Assembly (NCBI RefSeq): GCF_007829815.1
Contig: NZ_VIWT01000006.1
Coordinates: 62,001 to 126,000, forward strand
DNA: 64,000 nucleotides
From: Kitasatospora viridis
GTDB taxonomy: Bacteria > Actinomycetota > Actinomycetes > Streptomycetales > Streptomycetaceae
Direction: 5' to 3'
Position numbers and translations under genes: made by a program
The notes under the pieces: generated by a model
Told to the model about the DNA's origin: nothing
Seen by the model: only the letters and a program-made list of their open reading frames with translations
Database searches by the model: none
Shown: piece after piece, positions 1-10,288 of the stretch
Layout: every line of letters starts with the position of its first letter
Numbering within the stretch: the stretch's first letter is position 1

Positions 1-3000
1 CTCTGGCTCGCCGCCGGGCACGAGCTGCACCTGATCGGCGACGACGTGCGCCGCGACGCCGCCGCCCTGGTGCGCCACGCCGAGCAGGCCCGGCTCGACG
101 TCCTCGACCTCACCCCCACCTTCGCCGACCAGGTGATCGAGGAGGGCCTGCTCACCCGCTGCCCGCCCGCCCTGCTGACGCTGGGCGGCGAGGCCACCGG
201 CCAGGCCCTGTGGACCACCCTGCGCCAGGTGCCCGGCCTGGTCGCCTACAACGTCTACGGCCCGACCGAGTGCACCGTCGACGCCCTGCTGCACCCCTTC
301 GCGGCCACCGAGCGGCCGTTGATCGGCCACCCGCTGGGCAACACGCGCGGCCACGTGCTTGACGAGCAGTTGCGGCCGGTGCCGGCCGGGGTGCCGGGGG
401 AGCTGTACCTGGCGGGCGCCGGCCTGGCCCGGGGCTACCTGAACCGGCCGGACCTGACCGCGGAGCGGTTCGTGGCCTGCCCCTTCGAGCCGGGTGCCCG
501 CATGTACCGCACCGGTGACCTGGTGCGCCGGCGTCCGGACGGGGACCTGGAGTACCTGGGACGCACCGACCACCAGGTCAAGATCCGCGGCTTCCGGATC
601 GAACTCGGCGAGATCGAGACCGCGTTGACCGCGCAGCCCGGCGTGCTCCAGGCGGCCGTGCTGCCGCACGAGCAGGGGACGGGCGGGGCCCGGCTGGTCG
701 CCTACCTGGCCGGCCCGCCCGAGCTGGACACCGCCGAGCTGCGCGCCCGGCTCGCGGCCGAACTGCCCGCCCACATGGTGCCCGCCGCCTTCGTCCGGCT
801 GGACGCCCTGCCGCTGAACGCCAACGGCAAGCTTGACCGCACCGCCCTGCCCGCACCGGACTTCGCCGCGTTCGCGGGCAGTGGTCGGGCGGCGCGGACG
901 GCCGAGGAGGAGATCCTCTGCGGGCTGTTCGCCGAGGTGCTCGGGGTCGAGAAGGTCGGGGTGGACGACGACTTCTTCGCGCTGGGCGGTCACTCCCTGC
1001 TGGCGACGCGGCTGTTGAGCCGGGTGCGGTCGGTGCTGGGCGTCGAGCTGGGCGTGCGGGACGTGTTCGAGGCGCCGACAGTCGCCGGGCTCGCCGCCCG
1101 CTCGGGAGCGGTCGCCGGCCGGCCCGTGCTGTCGGCCACGGCCGGGCGCCCGGAGCGGGTGCCGCTCTCCTTCGCCCAGCAGCGGCTCTGGCTGATCGAC
1201 CGGATGGAGGGCCCCAGCGCGCTCTACAACGTGCCGGTCGCGCTGCGCCTGGACGGCGAGTTGGACCAGCAGGCCCTGACGGACGCGCTCGGCGACCTGG
1301 TCGCCCGGCACGAGAGCCTGCGCACCCTGATCGCCGAGACCGACGGCGAGCCGCACCAGCGCGTCCTGCCGGCGGCCCCGCTCGCCCTGGAGCTGTGCGA
1401 CTGCCCGGCCGCCGAGGTGGCCGACGCGGTGGCGCAGGAATCCCGCCGCCCCTTCGACCTGGCCGCCGAGATGCCCTTCCGCGCCACCCTGCTGCGGTCG
1501 GCCGAGGAGCGCCACGTCCTGGTCCTGGTGCTGCACCACATCGCCAGCGACGGCTGGTCGATGGGCCCGCTGCTGCGCGACCTGTCGATGGCCTACGCGG
1601 TGCGGTCCGGCGGCGAACTCCCGGTCTGGGAGGAACTGCCGGTGCAGTACCCGGACTACGCGATCTGGCAGCGCGAGCTGCTGGGGGAGGAGACGGACCC
1701 GGAGAGCCTGGTGGCCCGTCAACTCGCCTACTGGCGTGAGGCGCTGGCGGAGCTGCCGGAGGAGTTGGCGTTGCCGGTGGACCGTTCGCGCGGTGCGGTG
1801 GCCTCGCACCGGGGTGACCGGGTGGTGCTGCCGTTGGGTGCCGAACTGCACCGCGGGTTGGTGGGGTTGTCGCGGGCGCACCGGGTGACGCTGTTCATGA
1901 CGGTGCAGGCCGCGCTCGCCGCGCTGTTGACCCGGTTGGGTGCGGGTACGGACGTGCCGATCGGTTCGGTGGTGGCGGGCCGTTCGGACGAGGCGTTGGA
2001 CGAGCTGGTCGGGTTCTTCGTCAACACCCTGGTGCTGCGCACCGACACCTCCGGTGACCCGAGCTTCGCCGAGCTGCTGGGCCGGGTGCGCGAGGTGGAC
2101 CTGGGGGCCTTCGGGCACCAGGACGTGCCGTTCGAGCGGCTGGTCGAGGAGCTCAACCCGGTCCGCTCGCTGGCCCGCCACCCGCTCTTCCAGGTGATGC
2201 TGGTGCTGCAGAGCAACGAGGACGCCGAGTTGGAGATGCCCGGCCTGCGGGTCGAGGCGCTGCCGGCCGGCACCGGGGTCGCCAAGTTCGACCTCAACGT
2301 GATCATGGAGGAGGTCTTCGGCCCGGACGGCGAGCCCGCCGGGATCGACTGCGCCATCGACTTCGCCACCGACCTGTTCGACCGGGAGAGCGTGGAGGCG
2401 CTGGCCGAGCGGTTCGGGCGGCTGCTGCGAACCGTCGCGGCGAGCCCGGAACTGCCGATCGGCCGCGTCGAGTTGCTCGCTACCGAGGAGCGGAGCGCGT
2501 TGCTGGGCGGCGGGTTCACGGCGCTGCCGTCCGAACTGCCGCTGGTGCCGGCGGTCTTCGAGGCGCAGGCCGCGCGTACCCCGGACGCGGTGGCGCTGGT
2601 CTTCGGCGCCGAGGAGTTGACCTTCGCCGAGCTGAACGCCAGGGCGAACCGGCTGGCGCACCGGCTGATCGACGCCGGAGTCGGCCCCGAGTCGGCGGTG
2701 GCCGTGGCGGTGCCGCGCTCGGTCGAGTCCCTGGTCGGGCTGCTGGCGGTGCTGAAGGCCGGCGGGGTGTACCTGCCGCTGGACGCCGAGTACCCCGCCG
2801 ACCGCACCGCGCGCACCCTCGCCGACGCGCGGCCCGTGCTCGCCCTCACCGACGACCGCTGGCCGTACCCCGAGCTGCTCGGCGGCCTGGCCGTGCTCGA
2901 AGCGCGCGACCTGGCCGGCCCGGACACCGACCCCGCCGCGCGGGCCTCGGCCGGGGACGCGGCCTACCTGATCCACACCTCCGGCTCGACCGGTCGCCCC

Positions 3001-6000
3001 AAGGGTGTGGCCGCCACGCACGGCGGTCTGGCCGCCCTGTTGGCCGCGCATCGCGCCGGGGTGATGGCGGGTCGGGACCGGTTGCGGGTCGCGCTCACCG
3101 CCTCGCTCTGCTTCGACGCCTCCTGGGACGGCCTGCTCTGGCTGATTGCCGGGCACGAGCTGCACCTGATCGGCGACGAGGTGCGCCGGGACGCCACGGC
3201 GCTGGTGCGCCACGTCGGAGAGCGCGGCATCGACGCGCTGGAGGTGACGCCCTCCTATGCCGAACAGCTCGTCGCCGAGGGTCTGTTGGACGATCCGGCG
3301 CCCGGCCTGCTGCTGCTCGGCGGCGAGGCGGTCGGCCAGGCGCTCTGGTCGCGGCTGCGCCAGGCGCCCGCGACGCAGGCCTACAACCTGTACGGCCCGA
3401 CCGAGGCGACGGTGGACACCCTGGTCCACCCGCTCGCCGCCACGGACCGGCCGGTGCTCGGCCGCCCCGTCGCCGGCACCCACGCCTACGTGCTGGACAG
3501 GCAGTTGAACCCGGTGCCGGCCGGGGTGCCGGGAGAGCTGTACCTGGCGGGCGCGAGCCTGGCCCGGGGCTACCTGAACCGGCCGGACCTGACCGCGGAG
3601 CGGTTCGTGGCCTGCCCGTTCGAGCCGGGTGCCCGGATGTACCGCACGGGTGACCTGGTGCGGCGCACTCGGGACGGCGAGCTGGAGTACCTGGGCCGCA
3701 CCGACCAGCAGGTCAAGATCCGCGGCTTCCGGATCGAACTCGGCGAGATCGAGCAGGTGCTGGCCCGTCACGAGGCCGTCCGCCAGGCCGTCGTCACCGC
3801 GCACGAGGGCGAGGGCGGCGACCGCCGCCTGGTCGCCTACTGCGCGGTGGCCGAGGCGGCCCCCGGACTCGCCCTGGACCTGCGGGAGTTCGTCGCCCGC
3901 TCGCTGCCCGGCTACATGGTGCCGGCCGCCGTCGTCGTGCTGGCGGCGCTGCCGCTCACCGGCAGCGGCAAGGTCGACCATCGTGCTCTCCCGGCACCGG
4001 ACTTCGCCGCGTTCGCGGGCAGTGGTCGGGCGGCGCGGACGGCCGAGGAGGAGATCCTCTGCGGGCTGTTCGCGGAGGTGCTCGGGGTCGAGAAGGTCGG
4101 GGTGGACGACGACTTCTTCGCGCTGGGCGGTCACTCCCTGCTGGCGACGCGGCTGTTGAGCCGGGTGCGGTCGGTGCTGGGCGTGGAGCTGGGTGTGCGG
4201 GACGTGTTCGAGGCACCGACGGTCGCCGGGCTCGCGGCCCGCTCGGGTGCCGGGGAGGCCAAGCCGGTGCTGTCGGCCGTGGCCGAGCGTCTGGAGCGGG
4301 TGCCGCTCTCCTTCGCCCAGCAGCGGCTCTGGCTGATCGACCGGATGGAGGGCCCCAGCGGGCTCTACAACCTCCCCGTGATCCTGCGCCTGGCGGGCGA
4401 GGTGGAGGTGGCCGCACTGGAGGCCGCGCTCGGCGACCTGCTGGCGCGCCACGAGAGCCTGCGCACCGTGGTCGCGGAGGCCGACGGCGAGCCCTACCAG
4501 CGGATCCTGCCGCTCGACTCGGCCCGGATCGCCGTCGAGGTGCTGCCCGCCGGCACCGACCCCGAGAGCTGCGTGGACCGGCCGTTCGACCTCTCCGCCG
4601 ACCTGCCGGTGCGCGCCCAGCTGATCCCGGGCGGCGCCGACGGCGACCTGCTGCTCCTGGTGCTGCACCACATCGCCGGCGACGGCTGGTCGATGGGCCC
4701 GCTGCTGCGCGACCTGTCGACGGCCTACGAGGCGCGCTGCGCCGGCCAGTCGCCGGTGTGGGAGCCGCTGCCGGTGCAGTACCCGGACTACGCGATCTGG
4801 CAACGCGAGCTGCTGGGTGACGAGACACAGGACGACAGCCTGATGGCTCGTCAGCTCACCTACTGGCGCGAGGCGCTGGCGGACCTGCCGGAGGAGTTGG
4901 CGTTGCCGGTGGACCGTTCGCGCGGTGCGGTGGCCTCGCACCGGGGTGACCGGGTGGTGCTGCCGTTGGGTGCCGAACTGCACCGCGGGTTGGTGGGGTT
5001 GTCGCGGGCGCACCGGGTGACGCTGTTCATGACCGTGCAGGCCGCGCTCGCCGCGCTGTTGACCCGGCTGGGCGCGGGCACGGACGTGCCGATCGGTTCG
5101 GTGGTGGCGGGTCGTTCGGACGAGGCGCTGGACGAGCTGGTCGGGTTCTTCGTCAACACCCTGGTGCTGCGCACCGACACCTCCGGTGACCCGAGCTTCG
5201 CCGAACTGCTCGGCCGGGTGCGCGAGGTGGACCTGGGGGCCTTCGGGCACCAGGACGTGCCGTTCGAGCGTCTGGTCGAGGAGCTCAACCCGGCCCGCTC
5301 ACTGGCCCGCCACCCGCTCTTCCAGGTGATGCTGGTGCTGGAGGGCGACCGCTCGGCCGCGGCGCCGCTCACCCTCGGAGCTCTGCCCGCCGCCGTGCAG
5401 TCCTCCCTCGGTGCGGCGGCCAAGTTCGACCTGAGCATCGGCATGGGCGAGAGCTTCGACGCGGACGGCGAGCCCGCCGGGCTGGAGTGCGCGATCGAGT
5501 TCGCCACCGACCTGTTCGACCGGGAGAGCGTGGAGTCGCTGGCCGTGCGGTTCGGTCGGCTGCTGCGCTCGGTCGTGGAGCGGCCGGAACTGCCGATCGG
5601 CCGCGTCGAGTTGCTCGCTGCCGAGGAGCGGAGCGCGTTGCTGGGCGGCGGGTTCACGGCGCTGCCGTCCGAACTGCCGCTGGTGCCGGCGGTCTTCGAG
5701 GCGCAGGCCGCGCGGACCCCGGATGCGGTGGCGCTGGTCTTCGGCGCCGAGGAGTTGACCTTCGCCGAGCTGAACGCCAGGGCGAACCGGCTGGCGCACC
5801 GGCTGATCGCCGCCGGGGTCGGCCCCGAGTCGGCGGTGGCCGTGGCGGTGCCGCGCTCGGTGGAGTCGCTGGTCGGGCTGCTGGCGGTGCTGAAGGCCGG
5901 CGGGGTGTACCTGCCGCTGGACGCCGAGTACCCCGCCGACCGCACTGCGCGCACCCTCGCCGACGCGCGGCCCGTGCTCGCCCTCACCGACGACCGCTGG

Positions 6001-8136
6001 CCGTACCCCGAGCTGCTCGGCGGCCTGGCCGTGCTCGAAGCGCGCGACCTGGCCGGCCCGGACACCGACCCCGCCGCGCGGGCCTCGGCCGGGGACGCGG
6101 CCTACCTGATCCACACCTCCGGCTCGACCGGCCGCCCCAAGGGCGTGGCCGCCACGCACGGCGGTCTGGCCGCCCTGCTGGCCGCGCACCGCGCCGGGGT
6201 GATGGCGGATCGGGAGCGGCTGCGGGTCGCGCTCACCGCCTCGCTCTGCTTCGACGCCTCCTGGGACGGCCTGCTCTGGCTGATTGCCGGGCACGAGCTG
6301 CACCTGATCGGCGACGAGGTGCGCCGGGACGCCACGGCGCTGGTGCGCCACGTCGGCGAGCGCGGCATCGACGCGCTGGAGGTGACGCCCTCCTACGCCG
6401 AACAGCTCGTCACCGAGGGTCTGTTGGACGATCCGGCGCCCGGCCTGCTGCTGCTCGGCGGCGAGGCGGTCGGCCAGGCGCTCTGGTCGCGGCTGCGCCA
6501 GGCGCCCGCGACGCAGGCCTACAACCTGTACGGCCCGACCGAGGCGACGGTGGACACCCTGGTCCACCCGCTCGCCGCCACGGACCGGCCGGTGCTCGGC
6601 CGCCCCGTCGCCGGCACCCACGCCTACGTGCTGGACGGGCAGTTGCGGCCGGTGCCGGCCGGCGTGCCGGGCGAGCTGTACCTGGCGGGCGCGAGCCTGG
6701 CCCGGGGCTACCTGAACCGGCCGGACCTGACCGCCGAGCGGTTCGTGGCCTGCCCCTTCGAGCCGGGGGCCCGGATGTACCGCACGGGTGACCTGGTGCG
6801 GCGCTCTCGGGACGGCGAGCTGGAGTACCTGGGGCGCACCGACCAGCAGGTCAAGATCCGCGGCTTCCGGATCGAACTCGGCGAGATCGAGCAGGTGCTG
6901 ACGCGCCACCACCAGGTGTCGGCCGCCGTGGTCCGCCCGCTGGCGGACGAGGTCGCGGGCACCCGCCTGGTCGCCTACGCGGTGACCGACGGCCCGGTGG
7001 AGCCTGCCGCGCTGCGCGCCTTCGTCGGCGCCCACCTGCCCGGCTACATGGTGCCGGCCGCCGTCGTCGTGCTGGCGGCGCTGCCGCTCACCGGCAGCGG
7101 CAAGGTCGACCACCGTGCTCTTCCGGTGCCGGACTTCGCCGAGCTCGCGGGCGGCCGGGAGCCGCGCACCGAGGCCGAGCGGGTGCTCTGCGCACTGTTC
7201 GCCAAGGCACTGGGCATCCCGAGCACCGGCATCGACGACGACTTCTTCGCGCTCGGCGGCCACTCGCTGCTCGCCATGAAGCTGCTCGCCCGGATCCGCG
7301 CCGCACTCGGCGCCGACCTCGGGATGCGCGCCCTGTTCGAGACCCCGACCGTCGCCGGACTCGCCGCCCGGCTCGATTCCGGCCCCGCCACCGGCGACGC
7401 CCTGGACGTGCTGCTGCCGCTGCGCACCGGCGGCGACCGGCCCCCGCTGTTCTGCGTCCACCCGGCCGCCGGCATCAGCTGGGTCTACTCCGGCCTGCTG
7501 CCGCACCTCGCCACCGACCAGCCGGTCTACGGCCTGCAGGCCCGCGGCCTGCGCGGCGGGGCGCCCGGCAGCGTCGCCGAGATCGCCGAGGACTACTTGC
7601 GGCAGATCCGGGAGCTGTGCCCGGACGGCCCCTACCACCTGCTCGGCTGGTCGTTCGGGGCGGTCGTCGCCCAGGAGATGGCCGTGCGGCTGCAGGCCGA
7701 GGGCGCCGAGGTCGGGGTGCTGGCCCTGCTCGACGGCGCACCGGTCACCGCCGACCCGGCCGCGGACCCCTCGGACGACGAACCGGTCGACACCCTGGCC
7801 GAGTTGCTGATCTCGCTGGGCTACGACCCGGCGGACGGCCGCGGCCAGGCCGAGCTGGCGGCCCTGCTGGGGGAGGCCGCCGCCGAACTGCCGGCCGTCT
7901 TCGAGCGGCACCGCAAGCTGATGGTCGAGCACCGGCCCGGCCGCTACCGGGGTGACGCCGTCTTCTTCGGCGCGACCTCGGACAAGCCCGCCGACTGGCC
8001 CTACGAGCAGTCCTGGCAGCCGTACCTGGACGGCGGGATCGAGGCCCACCGCCTCGCCTGCGCGCACGGCGAGCTGACCCGCCCCGAACCCGTCGCACGG
8101 ATCGCCTCCGTGCTCGCCCAGAAGCTTGGAGAGTGA
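1..8136 (+). CDS. Non-ribosomal peptide synthetase, terminal modules with thioesterase (5' truncated)
   Basis: The reading frame is open from base 1, so the start lies outside the window; 2711 codons are visible. Domain order is partial A (to about codon 290), T (GGHS Ser near codon 332), C (HHxxxDG near codon 512), A, T (Ser near 1379), C, A, T (Ser near 2422), TE (GWSFG, Ser near 2551). It activates amino acids, extends a carrier-bound peptide and releases it through the TE. My manual pocket reading gives DADELGLVDK for both complete A domains. The first A domain shows only D, T, G, V, V, D at the visible positions. Acidic residues at two pocket positions suggest a basic substrate (inference). 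There is no epimerization domain. The last two modules are near copies of each other. The MFS exporter starts 7 nt downstream, so the genes are probably one operon. Confidence is high for the family and low for the substrates. Confidence 0.97.
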   Translation, partial: LWLAAGHELHLIGDDVRRDAAALVRHAEQARLDVLDLTPTFADQVIEEGLLTRCPPALLTLGGEATGQALWTTLRQVPGLVAYNVYGPTECTVDALLHPFAATERPLIGHPLGNTRGHVLDEQLRPVPAGVPGELYLAGAGLARGYLNRPDLTAERFVACPFEPGARMYRTGDLVRRRPDGDLEYLGRTDHQVKIRGFRIELGEIETALTAQPGVLQAAVLPHEQGTGGARLVAYLAGPPELDTAELRARLAAELPAHMVPAAFVRLDALPLNANGKLDRTALPAPDFAAFAGSGRAARTAEEEILCGLFAEVLGVEKVGVDDDFFALGGHSLLATRLLSRVRSVLGVELGVRDVFEAPTVAGLAARSGAVAGRPVLSATAGRPERVPLSFAQQRLWLIDRMEGPSALYNVPVALRLDGELDQQALTDALGDLVARHESLRTLIAETDGEPHQRVLPAAPLALELCDCPAAEVADAVAQESRRPFDLAAEMPFRATLLRSAEERHVLVLVLHHIASDGWSMGPLLRDLSMAYAVRSGGELPVWEELPVQYPDYAIWQRELLGEETDPESLVARQLAYWREALAELPEELALPVDRSRGAVASHRGDRVVLPLGAELHRGLVGLSRAHRVTLFMTVQAALAALLTRLGAGTDVPIGSVVAGRSDEALDELVGFFVNTLVLRTDTSGDPSFAELLGRVREVDLGAFGHQDVPFERLVEELNPVRSLARHPLFQVMLVLQSNEDAELEMPGLRVEALPAGTGVAKFDLNVIMEEVFGPDGEPAGIDCAIDFATDLFDRESVEALAERFGRLLRTVAASPELPIGRVELLATEERSALLGGGFTALPSELPLVPAVFEAQAARTPDAVALVFGAEELTFAELNARANRLAHRLIDAGVGPESAVAVAVPRSVESLVGLLAVLKAGGVYLPLDAEYPADRTARTLADARPVLALTDDRWPYPELLGGLAVLEARDLAGPDTDPAARASAGDAAYLIHTSGSTGRPKGVAATHGGLAALLAAHRAGVMAGRDRLRVALTASLCFDASWDGLLWLIAGHELHLIGDEVRRDATALVRHVGERGIDALEVTPSYAEQLVAEGLLDDPAPGLLLLGGEAVGQALWSRLRQAPATQAYNLYGPTEATVDTLVHPLAATDRPVLGRPVAGTHAYVLDRQLNPVPAGVPGELYLAGASLARGYLNRPDLTAERFVACPFEPGARMYRTGDLVRRTRDGELEYLGRTDQQVKIRGFRIELGEIEQVLARHEAVRQAVVTAHEGEGGDRRLVAYCAVAEAAPGLALDLREFVARSLPGYMVPAAVVVLAALPLTGSGKVDHRALPAPDFAAFAGSGRAARTAEEEILCGLFAEVLGVEKVGVDDDFFALGGHSLLATRLLSRVRSVLGVELGVRDVFEAPTVAGLAARSGAGEAKPVLSAVAERLERVPLSFAQQRLWLIDRMEGPSGLYNLPVILRLAGEVEVAALEAALGDLLARHESLRTVVAEADGEPYQRILPLDSARIAVEVLPAGTDPESCVDRPFDLSADLPVRAQLIPGGADGDLLLLVLHHIAGDGWSMGPLLRDLSTAYEARCAGQSPVWEPLPVQYPDYAIWQRELLGDETQDDSLMARQLTYWREALADLPEELALPVDRSRGAVASHRGDRVVLPLGAELHRGLVGLSRAHRVTLFMTVQAALAALLTRLGAGTDVPIGSVVAGRSDEALDELVGFFVNTLVLRTDTSGDPSFAELLGRVREVDLGAFGHQDVPFERLVEELNPARSLARHPLFQVMLVLEGDRSAAAPLTLGALPAAVQSSLGAAAKFDLSIGMGESFDADGEPAGLECAIEFATDLFDRESVESLAVRFGRLLRSVVERPELPIGRVELLAAEERSALLGGGFTALPSELPLVPAVFEAQAARTPDAVALVFGAEELTFAELNARANRLAHRLIAAGVGPESAVAVAVPRSVESLVGLLAVLKAGGVYLPLDAEYPADRTARTLADARPVLALTDDRWPYPELLGGLAVLEARDLAGPDTDPAARASAGDAAYLIHTSGSTGRPKGVAATHGGLAALLAAHRAGVMADRERLRVALTASLCFDASWDGLLWLIAGHELHLIGDEVRRDATALVRHVGERGIDALEVTPSYAEQLVTEGLLDDPAPGLLLLGGEAVGQALWSRLRQAPATQAYNLYGPTEATVDTLVHPLAATDRPVLGRPVAGTHAYVLDGQLRPVPAGVPGELYLAGASLARGYLNRPDLTAERFVACPFEPGARMYRTGDLVRRSRDGELEYLGRTDQQVKIRGFRIELGEIEQVLTRHHQVSAAVVRPLADEVAGTRLVAYAVTDGPVEPAALRAFVGAHLPGYMVPAAVVVLAALPLTGSGKVDHRALPVPDFAELAGGREPRTEAERVLCALFAKALGIPSTGIDDDFFALGGHSLLAMKLLARIRAALGADLGMRALFETPTVAGLAARLDSGPATGDALDVLLPLRTGGDRPPLFCVHPAAGISWVYSGLLPHLATDQPVYGLQARGLRGGAPGSVAEIAEDYLRQIRELCPDGPYHLLGWSFGAVVAQEMAVRLQAEGAEVGVLALLDGAPVTADPAADPSDDEPVDTLAELLISLGYDPADGRGQAELAALLGEAAAELPAVFERHRKLMVEHRPGRYRGDAVFFGATSDKPADWPYEQSWQPYLDGGIEAHRLACAHGELTRPEPVARIASVLAQKLGE
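850..6920 (+). repeat. Tandem module-length repeat inside the NRPS gene (period about 3.14 kb)
   Basis: T-C-A blocks recur at an offset of 3138-3141 nt (1046-1047 codons). The A-domain stretch around 2491-3780 matches 5629-6918 with only scattered differences. The T-C stretch starting near 853 matches that starting near 3994. Similarity drops in the N-terminal halves of the C domains and just before the second half of each linker. This indicates recent module duplication or gene conversion. Confidence 0.85.
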
Positions 8137-8142
8137 CCCGCG

Positions 8143-9432
8143 ATGTCCGTCACCACCCCCGTCACGGCCGAACCGGCGCCGCCCCGCAGCCGGTGGGGCC
8201 TGTGGGCCCAGGCCGACTACCGCCGGCTCTGGATCGGTGAGACCACCAGCGGCCTCGGCACGGCGGTCGGCAACGTGGCCCTCGCCCTGGTCGCCGTCGT
8301 CACGCTGAAGGCCAGCCCGCTCGCGGTCGGCCTGCTGACCGCCTCGGCCTGGGTGCCCTGGCTCTTCCTCGGCCTGCCGGCCGGCGCCTGGGTGGACCGC
8401 TGGCCCCGGCTGCGGGTGATGCTGGTCTGCGACCTGCTGCTGTTGCTGCTCTTCGGCAGCGTGCCGGTGGCCGGCTGGTTCGGCGCGCTGACGATGACCC
8501 AGCTGGTGCTGGTGGCCCTGCTGGCCGGCGCGGTCAAGGTGTTCTTCTCCACCGCCTACGGCGCGGTGCTGCCCTCCCTGGTCGCCAAGGAGGACCTGCT
8601 GGAGGCGAACGTCAAGCTCGGCTCCGGCGAGTCGGCGGTGGACATCGCCGGCCCCGGCGCGGCCGGTCTGCTGGCCCAGCTCTTCGGCGCGGCCAGCGGC
8701 CTGCTGGCCGACGCGGTCAGCTACCTGGTCTCGGCGGTCTGCGTCATGCGGATCGGCCTGGTCGAGCAGCCCCCGCCGGCCGAGCAGCGGCGCAGCATCC
8801 TCAAGGAGATCGGCGAGGGCGTGCGCTTCCTGGCGGGCGACCCGTACCTGCGCACGCTGGCCTGCTTCGGCGCGGTCGGCAACCTCGGGCTGAACGGCAT
8901 CCAGGCCGTCCAGACGATCTTCCTGGTGCGCAGCGTCGGCATCGGCTCCGGCGAGGTCGGCCTGGTCTTCGCGGTGGTCAGCGTCGGCGGACTGGCCGGC
9001 GCGGCCCTGGCCGGCCGGGTGGCCCGGCGGCTCGGCAGCGCCCGCGGGCTGCTGCTCTGCGAACTGGTGGTCGCGCCGTTCATCTTCCTGCTGCCGCTGG
9101 CCGGCAACCAACTGCCGCTCGCCGTCAGCGCCGTGGCCTGGTCGGTCGCGGTCTGCGGCGTGGTCGCCGGGAACGTGCTGGCCGGCAGCTTCTACCAGTC
9201 CTACTGCCCGCCCGCGATGATCGGGCGGATCAGGTCGAGCGCCTCGACCGTCAACTACAGCGCCATCCCGATCGGCGCCCTGCTCGGCGGCTGGCTCGGC
9301 GAGGTGCTCGGCCCGCGCACCACGATCTGGATCATGGCGAGCGTGCTGCTCTCCGCGGGCCTCGTGCTGCTGCTGAGCCCGCTGCGCGGCCTGCGCGACT
9401 TCCCGGCGCGCCCCGCGCACGCCGAGGCCTGA
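8143..9432 (+). CDS. MFS exporter, EntS-like
   Basis: The 429-aa protein has about 12 hydrophobic segments and no signal peptide. An N-terminal motif (YRRLWIGETTSGLG) is typical of the MFS_3/EntS-type drug and siderophore exporters. Loop 2-3 carries the MFS signature-like stretch GAWVDRWPR. ATG lies 7 nt after the NRPS stop, with the GGAGAG of the NRPS 3' end serving as ribosome binding site. Position and family suggest export of, or self-resistance to, the peptide made by the upstream synthetase (inference). A second exporter of the same type ends the other NRPS operon at 55739-57043. Confidence 0.9.
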   Translation: MSVTTPVTAEPAPPRSRWGLWAQADYRRLWIGETTSGLGTAVGNVALALVAVVTLKASPLAVGLLTASAWVPWLFLGLPAGAWVDRWPRLRVMLVCDLLLLLLFGSVPVAGWFGALTMTQLVLVALLAGAVKVFFSTAYGAVLPSLVAKEDLLEANVKLGSGESAVDIAGPGAAGLLAQLFGAASGLLADAVSYLVSAVCVMRIGLVEQPPPAEQRRSILKEIGEGVRFLAGDPYLRTLACFGAVGNLGLNGIQAVQTIFLVRSVGIGSGEVGLVFAVVSVGGLAGAALAGRVARRLGSARGLLLCELVVAPFIFLLPLAGNQLPLAVSAVAWSVAVCGVVAGNVLAGSFYQSYCPPAMIGRIRSSASTVNYSAIPIGALLGGWLGEVLGPRTTIWIMASVLLSAGLVLLLSPLRGLRDFPARPAHAEA

Positions 9433-9469
9433 CACCCCCTCACCCCTCCCTTCCCTCCCGGAGCCCGCC

Positions 9470-10288
9470 ATGACCCGCACCGCCCGCCCGCGCCACTACC
9501 TGATGTGCCGTCCGACCCACTTCGAGGTCAGCTACGCGATCAACCCCTGGATGGACCCGAGCAAGCCCGTCGACACCGACCTCGCCGTCGCCCAGTGGGA
9601 GCGACTGCACGCCCTCTACGGCGAGCTCGGCCACCGCGTCGACCTGATCGACCCGCTGCCCGGCCTGCCCGACATGGTCTACGCCGCCAACGGCGCCACC
9701 GTGGTCGACGGCAAGGTGCTCGGCGCCCGCTTCCGCAACGCCGAGCGCGCCGCCGAGGGCCCCGCCTACCTCGACTGGTTCCGCGACCAGGGCTTCACCA
9801 CCCGCGACCCGGAGCACGTCAACGAGGGCGAGGGCGACCTGCTGCTGACGGCCGGTCACGTGCTGGCCGGCCGGGGCTTCCGCAGCGTCACCGCCGGACA
9901 CGCGGAGGCGCAGGAGTTCTTCGGCCGCCCCGTGGTCGGCCTGGAACTCGTCGACCCGCGCTTCTACCACCTGGACACCGCGCTCTCGGTGCTCGACGCC
10001 GACCGCGACGAGATCATGTACTACCCGGCCGCCTTCTCGCCCGGCAGCCGGGCCGTGCTGGCCCGCCTCTTCCCCGACGCCCTGCTGGTCGACGAGGCCG
10101 ACGCCGAGGTCTTCGGCCTCAATGCGGTCAGCGACGGCCTCCACGTGATCCTCCCGGAGGCGGCCACCGGCCTGGCCGCCCGCCTGCGCGAACGCGGCTT
10201 CCAGCCGATCGGCATGGACCTGAGCGAGCTGCTCAAGGGCGGCGGCAGCGTCAAGTGCTGCACCCTGGAGATCCGCGCGGCGGCCTGA
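9470..10288 (+). CDS. ddaH: Dimethylargininase-like amidinohydrolase (DDAH/arginine deiminase superfamily)
   Basis: The 272-aa protein fits the guanidine-modifying superfamily. Visible hallmarks are the substrate-site stretch MVYAANGAT, ENEGEGD-like NEGEGDLL, the catalytic His in FYHLDTAL and the catalytic Cys in GGGSVKCCTLE (Cys263 or 264). Family members hydrolyse methylated arginine or arginine to citrulline. It follows the MFS gene by 37 nt on the same strand. It may be a housekeeping arginine-metabolism gene, as such genes are common in actinomycetes. Alternatively it may shape a guanidino or ureido residue for the NRPS next door, whose A domains look selective for basic amino acids. The sequence cannot decide between these. 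Confidence 0.8.
   Translation: MTRTARPRHYLMCRPTHFEVSYAINPWMDPSKPVDTDLAVAQWERLHALYGELGHRVDLIDPLPGLPDMVYAANGATVVDGKVLGARFRNAERAAEGPAYLDWFRDQGFTTRDPEHVNEGEGDLLLTAGHVLAGRGFRSVTAGHAEAQEFFGRPVVGLELVDPRFYHLDTALSVLDADRDEIMYYPAAFSPGSRAVLARLFPDALLVDEADAEVFGLNAVSDGLHVILPEAATGLAARLRERGFQPIGMDLSELLKGGGSVKCCTLEIRAAA

Noticed and set aside
5299..9480. 1393-codon minus-strand open frame opposite the NRPS and MFS genes
   Set aside because: It is an antisense shadow of GC-rich coding DNA: Gly/Gln/Arg-rich, no family motifs, and it spans two real genes.
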